A stretch of DNA of 64,000 nucleotides from Cupriavidus pauculus (GTDB lineage Bacteria > Pseudomonadota > Gammaproteobacteria > Burkholderiales > Burkholderiaceae): assembly GCF_022179805.1 (NCBI RefSeq), contig NZ_BPUO01000014.1, positions 1 to 64,000 of the forward strand, in the 5' to 3' direction. Below are positions 9,410-18,429 of the stretch, piece by piece; the stretch's first letter is position 1; every line of letters starts with the position of its first letter. The position numbers and the translations under genes were made by a program. Below the pieces are notes generated by a model. It saw only the letters and a list, made by a program, of their open reading frames with translations. It did not search any database and was not told the DNA's origin.

Positions 9410-10551
9410 TGCCTACCATGCAAGCTCCCGTAAAAATTCTCGCTGTCGACGATATCGTCTCGAACCTGACCGCGCTGGACGCGGTACTGGCCAAGCCCGG
9501 CGTGGAGATCGTCCATGCCAACTCGGGGGCCCAGGCGCTGGAACTGCTGCTCGACCACGAGTTCGGGCTGGCTATCCTCGACGTGCACATGCCCGAGATG
9601 GATGGCTTTGAACTGGCCGAGCTGATGCGCGGCAGCAAGCGCACGAGCCAGATCCCGATCCTGTTCCTGACGGCCGCGGGCCACGATAGCCAGCGGGCGT
9701 TTCGCGGCTACGCCACGGGCGCCGTGGATTTCCTGTTCAAGCCCGTGGATGCGCGCGTGCTGTCGGCCAAGGTTGATGTCTTCGTGCAACTGGCGCAACA
9801 GAAACAACTGCTGGCCGAGCAGCTCGAAACCGCGCAGCAGCTACTGAAGACCAACCAGATGCTGATGGCCGTGCTGGCGCACGACCTGCGCACGCCGCTG
9901 TCGGCGATCATCGCGTCGGCGTCGTTCCTGGGCCGCTTCGGCGGCGAGGAAAAGCTCAAGCCCGCCACCGAGCGTATTTCACGTAGCAGCCAGCGCATGG
10001 CACGCATGGTGGACCAGTTGCTGCACGTGGCGCGGCTGCATGGCGGCCGGGTGAGTCTGATGCCGCAGGCGTCGGACCTTGGCGCGATCTGCGCGGCGAT
10101 TGTCGACGAATGCCAGGTGTCGCGGGGCCAGATGCAACTGGCGCTGGAACTGGCGGGCGACTGCCGGGCCACGATCGATCCGGACCTGATCGCGCAGGTG
10201 CTGCAGAACCTGGTGGGTAACGCGCTGCAGCACGGCGATTCCGTGGCGCCCGTCAACGTGCGCGTTGACGGCTCGGCTACCAACAGCGTGGTGGTGTCCG
10301 TCTCGAACGGCGGCGCGATCGACCCGGGGGTGCTGCACCATATCTTCGAGGCGTTCCATTCCGGCGCCGAGAACGCCGTGGGCAACAGCAGCCCGGAAGG
10401 GCTCGGGCTGGGGCTCTACATCGCCCGCGAGCTGGTGATGCTGCACGGCGGCACGGTGGTCGCCGAATCGTCGCCGGAGCAGGGCACCACGACATTCACC
10501 GTGACCCTGCCGCGCGAATGCTGCACGGCGCAGCGCGCCATCCAGCGTTAA
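9406..10551 (+). CDS. Receiver-histidine kinase hybrid
   Basis: A 381-aa soluble protein with an N-terminal receiver domain (Asp59 in LAILDVHMPEMDGFEL) followed by a HisKA domain (His159 in LAHDLRTPLSA) and an HATPase domain (N box NLVGNALQH, G box EGLGLGLYIARELV). Such receiver-first kinases take phosphate from an upstream kinase and then signal on. It is the last gene of the block and overlaps cheB by ATGA. It converges on the sulP gene with only 7 bp between them and no room for a separate terminator. Confidence 0.9.
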   Translation: MMPTMQAPVKILAVDDIVSNLTALDAVLAKPGVEIVHANSGAQALELLLDHEFGLAILDVHMPEMDGFELAELMRGSKRTSQIPILFLTAAGHDSQRAFRGYATGAVDFLFKPVDARVLSAKVDVFVQLAQQKQLLAEQLETAQQLLKTNQMLMAVLAHDLRTPLSAIIASASFLGRFGGEEKLKPATERISRSSQRMARMVDQLLHVARLHGGRVSLMPQASDLGAICAAIVDECQVSRGQMQLALELAGDCRATIDPDLIAQVLQNLVGNALQHGDSVAPVNVRVDGSATNSVVVSVSNGGAIDPGVLHHIFEAFHSGAENAVGNSSPEGLGLGLYIARELVMLHGGTVVAESSPEQGTTTFTVTLPRECCTAQRAIQR

Positions 10552-10558
10552 AAATCGG

Positions 10559-12043
10559 TCAGTGGGACAGTCCGGCGCCGGCCTCGGTACCAGCCTTGTC
10601 GTGCGTGCCGTACTTCTCGATCATCGTCGCGCTGGCACGATTCAGGCCGGTAACCTCGACTGCGATGCCATTGCGCCGGAACTTGTGGACGATGCGGTCC
10701 AGTGCGTCGATGGCAGTGATGTCCCAGAAATGGGCGTGCGACAGATCGAGCCTGACGGCACGGATCGGCTCGCGGAAATCGAACTCGGCGACTAGTGCTT
10801 CCGACGACGCAAAGAACACCTGGCCGCGCACCACGTAGCGGCGCGTCTGCGTGTCCGCATCGAGCGCGGATTCCACCGTCAGCACGCGGCGCGCCTTTTC
10901 TGTAAAGAAGATCGCGCTCAGCAACACCCCGAGCCCGACGCCGATTGCCAGGTTGTGGGTGGTGACCACGGCCACGACCGTCGCCACCATGACCACCGAC
11001 GAACTGGCCGGATTGGTGCGGAGCTTGGCCACCGAGCGCCAGTCGAAGGTGCTGATCGACACCATGACCATGACGGCCACCAGCGCCGCCATCGGGATCT
11101 GACGCACCCACGGTGCCAGGAATACCACCAGCACCAGCAGGAATGCGCCGGCAATGAACGTGGAAAGCCGGCCGCGCCCGCCCGATTTTAGGTTGATCAC
11201 GGTCTGCCCGATCATCGCGCAGCCGGGCATGCCACCCAGAAAGCCCGCGACGATGTTGGCGCAACCCTGGCCCCGGCATTCGCGGTTCTTGTCGCTGGCG
11301 GTGTCGGTGAAGTCGTCCACGATGCTAGCCGTCATCAGCGATTCCAGCAGGCCCACCACGGCGATGCTGACCGAGTACGGGAAGATGATGCGCAGCGTAT
11401 CGAGTGAGAACGGCACCTGGGGCAGGGCGAACACCGGCAGCTCGTCCGGGAACGATCCCATGTCACCGACCGTGCGCAGGTCCAGTTGCAGCGCCATCGA
11501 GATGGCAGTCATCACGACAATGCAGACCAGCGGCGACGGCACCGCCCGCGTGATGCGCGGCAGCAGGTAGATGATGGCCAGGCCGCCGGCAACCATGGCA
11601 TAGGCATACCAGGCGCCGCCCTGCAGTTGCGGCAACTGGGCCAGGAAGATCAGGATCGCCAGTGCATTGACGAAGCCGGTGACCACCGAACGCGAGACGA
11701 AGCGCATCAGTGCACCCAGCCGCAGGTAGCCGGCGCCGATCTGCAACACGCCCGCCAGGATGCCGTCGGCCAGCACATATTCCACGCCGTGCGCCTTGAC
11801 CAGCGACGCGATGACCAGCGCCACGGCACCGGTGGCCGCCGAGATCATGCCGGGCCGGCCGCCTGCGATAGCGGAGACCACGGCGATGCTGAACGCGGCG
11901 TAAAGGCCGACGCACGGATCCACGCCAGCAATGATCGAAAAGGCCAGCGCCTCGGGAATGAGCGCGAGCGCCACGACAATGCCCGCAAGCGTGTCGCCAC
12001 GGACGTTGGAGAACCATTCCTCGCGGAAAGTATGCGTTTTCAT
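10559..12043 (-). CDS. SulP family anion transporter with STAS domain
   Basis: A 494-aa inner-membrane transporter of the SulP/SLC26 family (sulfate, bicarbonate or related anions; substrate not readable). Hydrophobic transport domain about residues 15-385, including [20 protein letters not shown] and [26 protein letters not shown], then a cytoplasmic STAS domain with [20 protein letters not shown]. The frame opens at a TTG at 12076; I prefer the ATG at 12043 because the homologous sequence [17 protein letters not shown] starts there. The STAS domain keeps an acidic DI pair near the site where related proteins are phosphorylated. Confidence 0.88.
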   Translation of the reverse strand: MKTHTFREEWFSNVRGDTLAGIVVALALIPEALAFSIIAGVDPCVGLYAAFSIAVVSAIAGGRPGMISAATGAVALVIASLVKAHGVEYVLADGILAGVLQIGAGYLRLGALMRFVSRSVVTGFVNALAILIFLAQLPQLQGGAWYAYAMVAGGLAIIYLLPRITRAVPSPLVCIVVMTAISMALQLDLRTVGDMGSFPDELPVFALPQVPFSLDTLRIIFPYSVSIAVVGLLESLMTASIVDDFTDTASDKNRECRGQGCANIVAGFLGGMPGCAMIGQTVINLKSGGRGRLSTFIAGAFLLVLVVFLAPWVRQIPMAALVAVMVMVSISTFDWRSVAKLRTNPASSSVVMVATVVAVVTTHNLAIGVGLGVLLSAIFFTEKARRVLTVESALDADTQTRRYVVRGQVFFASSEALVAEFDFREPIRAVRLDLSHAHFWDITAIDALDRIVHKFRRNGIAVEVTGLNRASATMIEKYGTHDKAGTEAGAGLSH

Positions 12044-12400
12044 GGGAAGGACCTGCTGATTGTGCGAGTTCGACAAGGCCGCTTGGGCGCAGGATGTCGA
12101 CTCGAAGGGAAGCTGGGGGCAAGCAGGCGAGGGGAATCGCCGCGAGGCGGAATTTTAGGGGAATGGGGCGGCGCGGTCTAGTGTGGAGAGTGTTGGGTGG
12201 GGCGCGGAAGGCCGGTTTGCTCTGGAGTATCCCGCCGGTTTGCTCCCCTCTCCCACAGCGTGGGAGAGGGGCTGCGGGTGAGGGCGCAGCGGTTCAAATT
12301 GCGACTTGTCGGCAAGCAGAGCCGCATGCCCTCTCCCCTAACCCTTCTCCCGCGGGCGGGAGAAGGGAGCAAACCAGCGGTGACGGGCAGGACTAAACGA
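12044..12400. other. Intergenic region between sulP and aceE
   Basis: 357 bp with no supported gene. The half next to sulP (12044-12236) should hold the sulP promoter, which I cannot locate. The half next to aceE is filled by the double-hairpin repeat at 12237-12375, which begins 26 bp past the aceE stop and may act as its terminator. Confidence 0.6.
12237..12375. repeat. Double-hairpin extragenic repeat (REP-like)
   Basis: Outer arms GGTTTGCTCCC (12237-12247) and GGGAGCAAACC (12365-12375) are perfectly complementary. Inside are two perfect 12-bp hairpins: CCCCTCTCCCAC/GTGGGAGAGGGG (12245-12271, 3-nt loop) and CCCTTCTCCCGC/GCGGGAGAAGGG (12342-12367, 2-nt loop). A half copy with one mismatch is at 129-148. 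Structure is seen directly; a role in termination or as a mobile repeat family is inference. Confidence 0.8.
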
Positions 12401-15055
12401 TCAGCAATTCCACGGCGCGGCCTTCTCCACACTCAAGCCATACCTTGCCACGGCCTGCGCATGCAACAACGCATCCACCGCATGCAGCGCGCTGGCCACG
12501 ACATGGTGCCGATCGATCCCGAAGAAGCGGCGCAAGGCGTTTCGCGTGTCGCTGCGGCCGAAGCCGTCGGTGCCCAACGCGATGTAGCGGGCATCGACAT
12601 ACGGCGCGATCAGTTGGGCGTAGGCGCGCACGTAGTCGGTGGCGGCCACCACCGGAGCCGCGCCGGCAAGGCAGCGTGCCACATGGCTGGTGGCGTCGGC
12701 ACCGCCAAACAGCTGCTGGCGCTCGCATTCCCTGGCGTCGCGGGCCAGTTCGGGGAAGCTTGTCACGCTCCAGATTTCGCTGGCGATGTTCCAGTCTTGC
12801 GCGAGCAGGTCGGCGGCGGCGATCACTTCGCGCAGGATGGGGCCCGAGCCCAGCAGCCGTACGCGTGCGGCGCCGTCGCCACGCGTGCCGAAGCGGTACA
12901 TGCCGCGGATCACGTCGGCGTGCGCGGACTCCGGCACCGGTGCCTGTGCGTAGTTCTCGTTGTTGACCGTGATGTAGTAGAACTCGTCGCGCTGATGCTC
13001 CAGCATTGCCCGTGCGCCGTGGTCGATAATCACGGCGGCCTCGCCGATGAAGGCGGGGTCGTAGGCGCGGCAGTTGGGCACCGTGGCGGCCACCAGTTGG
13101 CTGCTGCCGTCCTGGTGCTGCAGTCCCTCGCCGGACAGCGTGGTGCGGCCGGCGGTGGCGCCGATCAGGAAGCCGCGCGCACGCTGGTCGGCGGCGGCCC
13201 AGATCATGTCGCCCACGCGCTGGAAGCCGAACATCGAGTAGTAAATGTAGAACGGCAGCATCGGCTCGCCATTGACACTGTACGACGTGGCGGCCGCCGT
13301 CCACGATGCCATCGCACCGGCTTCGGTGATGCCTTCCTCCAGCAACTGGCCGTCGCGGCTTTCCTTGTAGTACAGCATCGAGCCGGCATCCTCGGGCTCG
13401 TAGAGCTGGCCCTGCGGCGAGTAGATGCCGATTTGCCGGAACAGGTTGGCCATGCCGAAGGTACGCGCCTCGTCGGCCACGATGGGCACGATGCGTCGAC
13501 CGATCCTGGCGTCCTTGATCAGATTGGTGAACAGGCGCACCACGCCGGTGGTGGTAGACACCTCGCGCCCGTCCGGTGCCAGGGCAAAGCCGCCATAGCT
13601 GTCGAGCGGCGGCACGGGCAGCGCGGGTGCCTGGTCGGTGCGGCGCGGCAGGTAGCCGCCCAGCGCTTCGCGCCGCTGCCGCAGGTACACCATCTCGGGG
13701 CTATTGTCGGCGGGCTTGTAGAACTGCATCGACGCCAGCGCGTCGTCGTCGATTGGCAGCGCAAAGCGCTGGCGGAAGGCTTGCAGCGCATCGATGTCGA
13801 GCTTCTTCTGCTGGTGCGCGGTCATGCGCGACTCGCCCGCGTTGCCCATGCCAAAGCCCTTCTTGGTCTTGGCCAGTATGACCGTGGGCCGTCCCGGATG
13901 CCGCACCGCCGCGTGATACGCCGCGTGCAGCTTGCGCAGGTCATGGCCACCGCGCCGCAGGCCGTCGATGTCGGCGGCGCTCATGCCCGCCACCAGTGCC
14001 TTGAGTTCGGGGTCCTGGTGGAAGAAGTGCGAGAGGTTGTAGTCGCCGTCCTTGGCGCCAAGGTTCTGGTATTCGCCGTCGACCATGGCCGCAAAGCGCT
14101 TGAGCAGCGCGTGGTTGGTATCGCGCGCGAACAGCGTGTCCCACTCGGAGCCCCAGACCACCTTGATGACGTTCCAGCCGGCGCCGCTGAACAGCGCTTC
14201 GAGTTCGTTGATCACCTGGCCGTTGCCGCGCACCGGGCCGTCCAGCCGCTGCAGGTTGCAGTTGATGACGAACGTCAGGTTGTCCAGCCCCTCGCGTGCC
14301 GCCAGCGACAACGCGGCCAGCGATTCGGGCTCGTCCATCTCGCCATCGCCAAACACACCCCACACGCGGCGGCCTGCCGTGGACGCGATGCCGCGATGCT
14401 CCAGATAGCGCAGGAAACGCGCCTGGTAGATGGCGCTGATGGGCCCGATGCCCATCGAGCCAGTCGGGAATTGCCAGAAATCGGGCATCAGCCAGGGATG
14501 CGGGTACGAGCACAGTCCGGCACCGTCCACCTCTTGCCGATAGCGCGACAGTTGGTCCTCTGACAGTCGGCCCTCCAGGAAGGCGCGGGCATAGACGCCG
14601 GGCGCCGAGTGGGGCTGGAAGAACACCAGGTCGCCCTTGCGCTCGGCCGTATCGGCGCGAAAGAAATGCTGGAAGCCCACCTCGAAGATTTCCGCCGCCG
14701 ATGCATAGCTGGCCAGATGGCCGCCCAGTTCGCCATACGCCTTGTTGGCGCGTACCACCATGGCCAGTGCATTCCAGCGCAGGATGGCCGTCAGGCGCTG
14801 CTCCAGCGCGAGGTCGCCGGGATAGGGCGGCTGAGCCTGCGGGGTAATCGAATTCTGGTAGGCGGAGTAGGGGTGCGCGCGCTTGTCCAGCCCCAGGTGC
14901 GCCGCGTGCTCACCAAGCCGTTCGAGCAGGAATCCCGCTCGCTGCGCGCCCGCGCCGGTCACGACGCCGCTCAGGGCCTCGATCCATTCCTGTGTTTCCA
15001 GCGGATCGATGTCCCCGTCGATCTGCAGTGGCTTGAGTGGTTCGGCGTGCCCCAT
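12401..15055 (-). CDS. aceE: Pyruvate dehydrogenase E1 component, homodimeric type (orphan copy)
   Basis: An 884-aa thiamine-diphosphate enzyme, about the length of AceE, which decarboxylates pyruvate and passes the acetyl group to the E2 lipoyl domain. The TPP/Mg motif GDGEMDEPES...NCNLQRLDGPVRGN is at about 235-270, with GLGLDKR-like N-terminal and VTSFPELARDA C-terminal features of the family. The ATG at 15055 follows an AGGAGA site; the open frame extends upstream without homology. No aceF or lpd is adjacent, so this is probably a second copy beside a main pdh operon elsewhere. A GAF sensor kinase gene lies directly upstream on the same strand, separated by a long hairpin. Confidence 0.88.
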   Translation of the reverse strand: MGHAEPLKPLQIDGDIDPLETQEWIEALSGVVTGAGAQRAGFLLERLGEHAAHLGLDKRAHPYSAYQNSITPQAQPPYPGDLALEQRLTAILRWNALAMVVRANKAYGELGGHLASYASAAEIFEVGFQHFFRADTAERKGDLVFFQPHSAPGVYARAFLEGRLSEDQLSRYRQEVDGAGLCSYPHPWLMPDFWQFPTGSMGIGPISAIYQARFLRYLEHRGIASTAGRRVWGVFGDGEMDEPESLAALSLAAREGLDNLTFVINCNLQRLDGPVRGNGQVINELEALFSGAGWNVIKVVWGSEWDTLFARDTNHALLKRFAAMVDGEYQNLGAKDGDYNLSHFFHQDPELKALVAGMSAADIDGLRRGGHDLRKLHAAYHAAVRHPGRPTVILAKTKKGFGMGNAGESRMTAHQQKKLDIDALQAFRQRFALPIDDDALASMQFYKPADNSPEMVYLRQRREALGGYLPRRTDQAPALPVPPLDSYGGFALAPDGREVSTTTGVVRLFTNLIKDARIGRRIVPIVADEARTFGMANLFRQIGIYSPQGQLYEPEDAGSMLYYKESRDGQLLEEGITEAGAMASWTAAATSYSVNGEPMLPFYIYYSMFGFQRVGDMIWAAADQRARGFLIGATAGRTTLSGEGLQHQDGSSQLVAATVPNCRAYDPAFIGEAAVIIDHGARAMLEHQRDEFYYITVNNENYAQAPVPESAHADVIRGMYRFGTRGDGAARVRLLGSGPILREVIAAADLLAQDWNIASEIWSVTSFPELARDARECERQQLFGGADATSHVARCLAGAAPVVAATDYVRAYAQLIAPYVDARYIALGTDGFGRSDTRNALRRFFGIDRHHVVASALHAVDALLHAQAVARYGLSVEKAAPWNC

Positions 15056-15159
15056 GGCTTGTCTCCTGAAAAGCGAATGCCGTTGTCGTGCAATCGATTC
15101 TAGGCCGCAGGGGGGAACAGAACATTCCGGATTGGGTTGTGGTCTCGCGGTTGTGCAGC

Positions 15160-15197
15160 ACGTCATGCTGCCAATGTCATCATTGGCAGCATGACGT
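15160..15197. promoter_or_regulatory. Perfect 17-bp inverted repeat in front of aceE
   Basis: ACGTCATGCTGCCAATG (15160-15176), a TCAT spacer, then its exact complement (15181-15197). It starts 16 bp after the sensor-kinase stop and lies about 105 bp upstream of the aceE start. No T-run follows on the minus strand, so a simple intrinsic terminator is unlikely; an operator or an RNA hairpin in the aceE leader fits better. Confidence 0.7.
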
Positions 15198-15212
15198 ATT
15201 AAAAGCTGCTGC

Positions 15213-16520
15213 TCAGCTCGCCAGGCGTGGCAAGGCGATCGTGGCCCGTGTGCCGCCGGCCGCGCGTGGCGTGAGTTCCAGCCGGCCGTGATGGGCGTCG
15301 ACAATCGACCGGCAGATCGACAGCCCCATGCCCATGCCGTTGGGCTTGGTCGTGAACAGCGGCTCGAAGAAGCGGTCCGCCAGTTGCGGGTCGAAACCTT
15401 CGCCGTTGTCGTCGATGTGGATGCACAGCAGATCATGCGCTGACTCGCAACTCAGCGACAGCACGCGCTGGCCCTGCGGAACCGCCAGCATCGACTCTGC
15501 GCCATTCATCAGCAGGTTGACGATGGCCTGCTGCAGTTGCACGCGCTCGGCTCGTACCAGGGTTTTAGGCGATGGCGCCTCCAGGCGCAGGGTCACGTTC
15601 ATGGCGTCGAGCGTGCAGGCGACCATCTCCGCCACTTCCGCCAGCGCGCCATCGAGCTCGAACACGGCAAAGGTGGGCTCTACCTGCTGGGCCTTGGCGC
15701 GCAGACCGTTGATGATGGTGCGGGCGCGCATCGCGCAGGCGGAAATATGCGCGAGCATCTCGCGGGCGCCGTCGATGTTGGGGCTGCTGCGATCCAGCCA
15801 GCGCAAGCCGGCCCGTGCGGACGAGTCCAGCGCCGTCACCGGTTGCGCCACCTCGTGCACGATCGACGCCACCAGTTCGCCGTACGCCTTGAAGCGGCTG
15901 GCGCGGGCCAGTTCCGACAGCGTATCGCGCATCTTCGCCTCGGTGCTGGTCAGCCGGGCGCCCTGTTCGCACAGTGCATCGTGCAGCCGGGCGTTTTCGA
16001 GTGCGAAACCGGCCTGCAACGCGATAATCTCCACCACGGCCGTCCTGGCCGGCGTGAATACCCCGGTGACGTGCCGATGTTCCAGGTAGAGCGCCCCGAC
16101 CAGAGATCCATGGCAACGCATAGGCACGCAGATCACGGCGCGTGGCCGGCATCGACGCACGTAGTCGTCCGCTTGCCAGTCGGGCGCGGTGATGGCGTCG
16201 TCCAGTACCAGCCCGTTGCGCAGGGTCGTCGCGGTGGCCAGCAGGGACAGCGGCAATTCGCTGGCAGCCACCGGTGCCGGCAAGGCGCACAGCGCGCTCA
16301 GGACTTTCGACCAGCCCGGCGCCAACGCTTCGGCGGCCACGTCCCAGATGCCGTCCTGCGCCACGGCGAGGCAGCCCCATGACGCGCCAGTGCTTTCCAG
16401 CGCGGCATTGAGCAGCGTCTGCACGCGCTTGTCGGGCATGGCTTCGGTGGCCAGCGTATCGGAAATCCGCTGCAGCGCGCGTACGTCCGGCACCTGTAAA
16501 TCATCGAGTTTGTTGTTCAT
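15213..16520 (-). CDS. GAF-domain sensor histidine kinase (HPK4/FixL-like)
   Basis: A 435-aa soluble sensor kinase. GAF domain at about 15-195 (with RAVICVPMRCHGSLVGALYLEHRH), a short coiled region, phospho-acceptor His222 in IVHEVAQPVTAL, and an HATPase domain ending in GMGMGLSICRSIVDAHHG. The H-E-x-x-Q-P box is typical of FixL/TodS-like kinases, whose partners are usually FixJ-type regulators with a LuxR HTH; one lies at 22610. Start chosen at the ATG at 16520 (MNNKLDDLQVPD); an in-frame ATG at 16589 would add 23 residues without homology and would overlap the operator at 16587. Confidence 0.85.
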   Translation of the reverse strand: MNNKLDDLQVPDVRALQRISDTLATEAMPDKRVQTLLNAALESTGASWGCLAVAQDGIWDVAAEALAPGWSKVLSALCALPAPVAASELPLSLLATATTLRNGLVLDDAITAPDWQADDYVRRCRPRAVICVPMRCHGSLVGALYLEHRHVTGVFTPARTAVVEIIALQAGFALENARLHDALCEQGARLTSTEAKMRDTLSELARASRFKAYGELVASIVHEVAQPVTALDSSARAGLRWLDRSSPNIDGAREMLAHISACAMRARTIINGLRAKAQQVEPTFAVFELDGALAEVAEMVACTLDAMNVTLRLEAPSPKTLVRAERVQLQQAIVNLLMNGAESMLAVPQGQRVLSLSCESAHDLLCIHIDDNGEGFDPQLADRFFEPLFTTKPNGMGMGLSICRSIVDAHHGRLELTPRAAGGTRATIALPRLAS

Positions 16521-16586
16521 TTCTTTTTGGCCTCTCACCCCGCTTGTGTGTAACTCCGCACGATCCGCATGACTGCTTCGAATCGT

Positions 16587-16599
16587 CATTCATGTAGTG
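16587..16599. promoter_or_regulatory. TetR-type operator, copy 1
   Basis: CATTCATGTAGTG, a near-palindrome (CACT/AGTG arms around CATGT, one mismatch), 67 bp upstream of the sensor-kinase start. It matches copy 2 at 12 of 13 positions. Confidence 0.5.
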
Positions 16600-16771
16600 A
16601 ACACTCCATACACCAACCTTAGCACATCCGTTTTGAAAAAGACAAACGGAAGACCTTGATGATGGTTCTGAAAGGGCCGGATTTACCGACTTTTATCGTG
16701 AACAAGATATTGAAAATAAACGGTATTTTTCTTTTTGTTGCGAATCGTCACATCACCGCGTATCATCCGTT

Positions 16772-16784
16772 CACTCATGTAGTG
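16772..16784. promoter_or_regulatory. TetR-type operator, copy 2
   Basis: CACTCATGTAGTG, with perfect CACT/AGTG arms, 83 bp upstream of the tetR start at 16867. With copy 1 it brackets the divergent promoter region, as expected if the TetR protein controls itself and the kinase gene. Confidence 0.55.
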
Positions 16785-16866
16785 TTCCCTGTATGAAATG
16801 CACGGAACGGATGCCTCCAGAAAAATGAGGAGGCCAGCGGAGAGGGGCCGCTGTCATAGGAGTGAT

Positions 16867-17553
16867 ATGACCCAAGCAGCAAAGAAGGCCGTGCGCGGCA
16901 CCGGAGTCCGGGAAGCTGCGGCGCAGGCCACTCGCGACAAGATTCTCAGCGCGGCGACCAAGGTCTTCGCGCGGTATGGCTATGAAGGCGGCAGTGTCGA
17001 GAAGATTTCCCGACTGGCGAAGTCTTACGACCGCATGATCTATTACTACTACGGGAGCAAGGAAGGTCTGTTCATCGCGGTGCTGGAAGGGATCTACCGG
17101 CGTATGGACGAGGCCGAGGCAAGCGTGGCGCCCGATCCGTCGGACCCCGTGGAGGCGCTCAAGACGGTCATCCGCTTCAAGCTGGACTACTATCGGCGCA
17201 ATCCCGATTTCGTCAATCTGCTCAATACCGAGAACCTGCACAAGGGCCGGCACGTATCGAAGTCCGATCGCCGGGGCGAGTATTCGTCGCACGCGGTGGA
17301 GATCATCGAGCGGATACTGGCGAGCGGCATGGCGCAGGGATTGTTCCGGCCGGGCCTGAACGCCCGTGACGTGTTCCTGCTGATTGCGTCGCCGGCTTAT
17401 TTCTATACATCGAACCGCTACACGCTGTCGGCATTCCTGGGCGAGGAGCTGGATACCCCGGAAGCCGTGCGCCATTGGGAGTCTTTCGTGATCGACAGTG
17501 TGTTGCGCACGGTTCGCGCGGATGTACTGCCCGCAGGGCAGCCGGCACAATAA
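16867..17553 (+). CDS. TetR family transcriptional regulator
   Basis: A 228-aa TetR regulator. HTH at about residues 22-68 (RDKILSAATKVFARYGYEGGSVEKISRLAKSYDRMIYYYYGSKEGLF), followed by a helical ligand domain of TetR_C type. The ATG at 16867 has an AGGAG site 6 nt upstream; the frame is open back to 16798 but without a matching site. It lies 24 bp before the molybdenum-hydroxylase genes on the same strand and is divergent from the GAF kinase, so it is the likely local regulator of the hydroxylase operon. Ligand unknown. Confidence 0.9.
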   Translation: MTQAAKKAVRGTGVREAAAQATRDKILSAATKVFARYGYEGGSVEKISRLAKSYDRMIYYYYGSKEGLFIAVLEGIYRRMDEAEASVAPDPSDPVEALKTVIRFKLDYYRRNPDFVNLLNTENLHKGRHVSKSDRRGEYSSHAVEIIERILASGMAQGLFRPGLNARDVFLLIASPAYFYTSNRYTLSAFLGEELDTPEAVRHWESFVIDSVLRTVRADVLPAGQPAQ

Positions 17554-17577
17554 CGAAGACATCGTCCCCACATCGCG

Positions 17578-18429
17578 ATGCACTACCTACGCCCCCACAC
17601 CGTCGAAGCCGCTCTGGCCGGGCTTGCCGAGCGCCCACGCCGCATCGTCTGCGGCGCCACCGATTGCTTCGCGCAACCGGCGCTGGTGCCAGCCCGGTAC
17701 GAATGGATGGATATCAGCGGCATCGACGCGCTGCGCGGCATTGCCCGCCACGACGGAACGGTGCGCATTGGCGCGGCAACCACCTGGCAGGCCATCGCTC
17801 AGACCGCGTGGCTGCCCGTTGCGCTGCGTGAAGCCGCCGCTGGCGTTGGATCGCGGCAAATCCGCATCCAGGGCAGCATTGGCGGCAACCTGTGCCATGC
17901 GTCGCCGGTGGCCGACGGCGTGCCGCCACTGCTGGTATTGGGCGCCACCGTGGAGTTGGCCAGCGTGCGCGGCGTGCGTCGCCTGCCGCTGGGGGACTTC
18001 CTGCTGGACCGGTACCGCACTGCGCTGGCGCCGGACGAACTGCTCGTGGCCATCACATTCCGGCAACCGGGCGAGCATGACCACACCGCTTTCATGAAAT
18101 GCACGAATCGCGATGGCATGGCGCTGGCCGTGGTGTCGGCGGCCGTCCACCTGCGCATGGCGCCCGGCAACACGCTGGCGGAAGCAGCCGTGGCCGTCGG
18201 CGGCGCTTCGGCCGTGCCGCTGCGGCTGCCGGCGCTGGAGGCCGCGCTGGCCGGACGCAGGCCGAGCGAGCTAGCCGGCGTGATCGACGCAGCCAGTCTG
18301 GCAACGCTCACCCCCATCGACGACTGCCGCGCCACCGCCGCGCATCGACTTCACCTTGCCCGGCTCGCCATTGCGCGGGCCGTCAATCTTTGCATCGAGG
18401 AATCCGGCCATGACGCAGCCGCTGCCTGA
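17578..18429 (+). CDS. Molybdenum hydroxylase FAD-binding subunit
   Basis: A 283-aa FAD subunit of the xanthine dehydrogenase/CO dehydrogenase family (CoxM-like), which passes electrons from the iron-sulfur centres to the acceptor. The FAD-binding segments are present: IVCGATDCFAQP near residues 23-34 and RIQGSIGGNLCHASPVADGVPPLLVLGATVEL near 99-130; C-terminal CO_deh_flav_C region from about 175. It overlaps the next gene by 20 nt. The first FAD motif reads GATD rather than the usual GGTD, a modest deviation. Confidence 0.88.
   Translation: MHYLRPHTVEAALAGLAERPRRIVCGATDCFAQPALVPARYEWMDISGIDALRGIARHDGTVRIGAATTWQAIAQTAWLPVALREAAAGVGSRQIRIQGSIGGNLCHASPVADGVPPLLVLGATVELASVRGVRRLPLGDFLLDRYRTALAPDELLVAITFRQPGEHDHTAFMKCTNRDGMALAVVSAAVHLRMAPGNTLAEAAVAVGGASAVPLRLPALEAALAGRRPSELAGVIDAASLATLTPIDDCRATAAHRLHLARLAIARAVNLCIEESGHDAAAA

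Larger units (their letters stand above)
16521..16866. other. Divergent promoter region, sensor kinase/TetR
   Basis: 346 bp, clearly more AT-rich than its surroundings, containing no supported gene. It carries two copies of the CA(T/C)TCATGTAGTG operator described separately and two copies of GAATCGTCA (near 16580 and 16743). Both divergent promoters should lie here. Confidence 0.6.

Noticed and set aside
12197-14563. A 788-codon plus-strand frame
   Set aside because: Antisense to aceE; no domain, and its beginning runs through the double-hairpin repeat.
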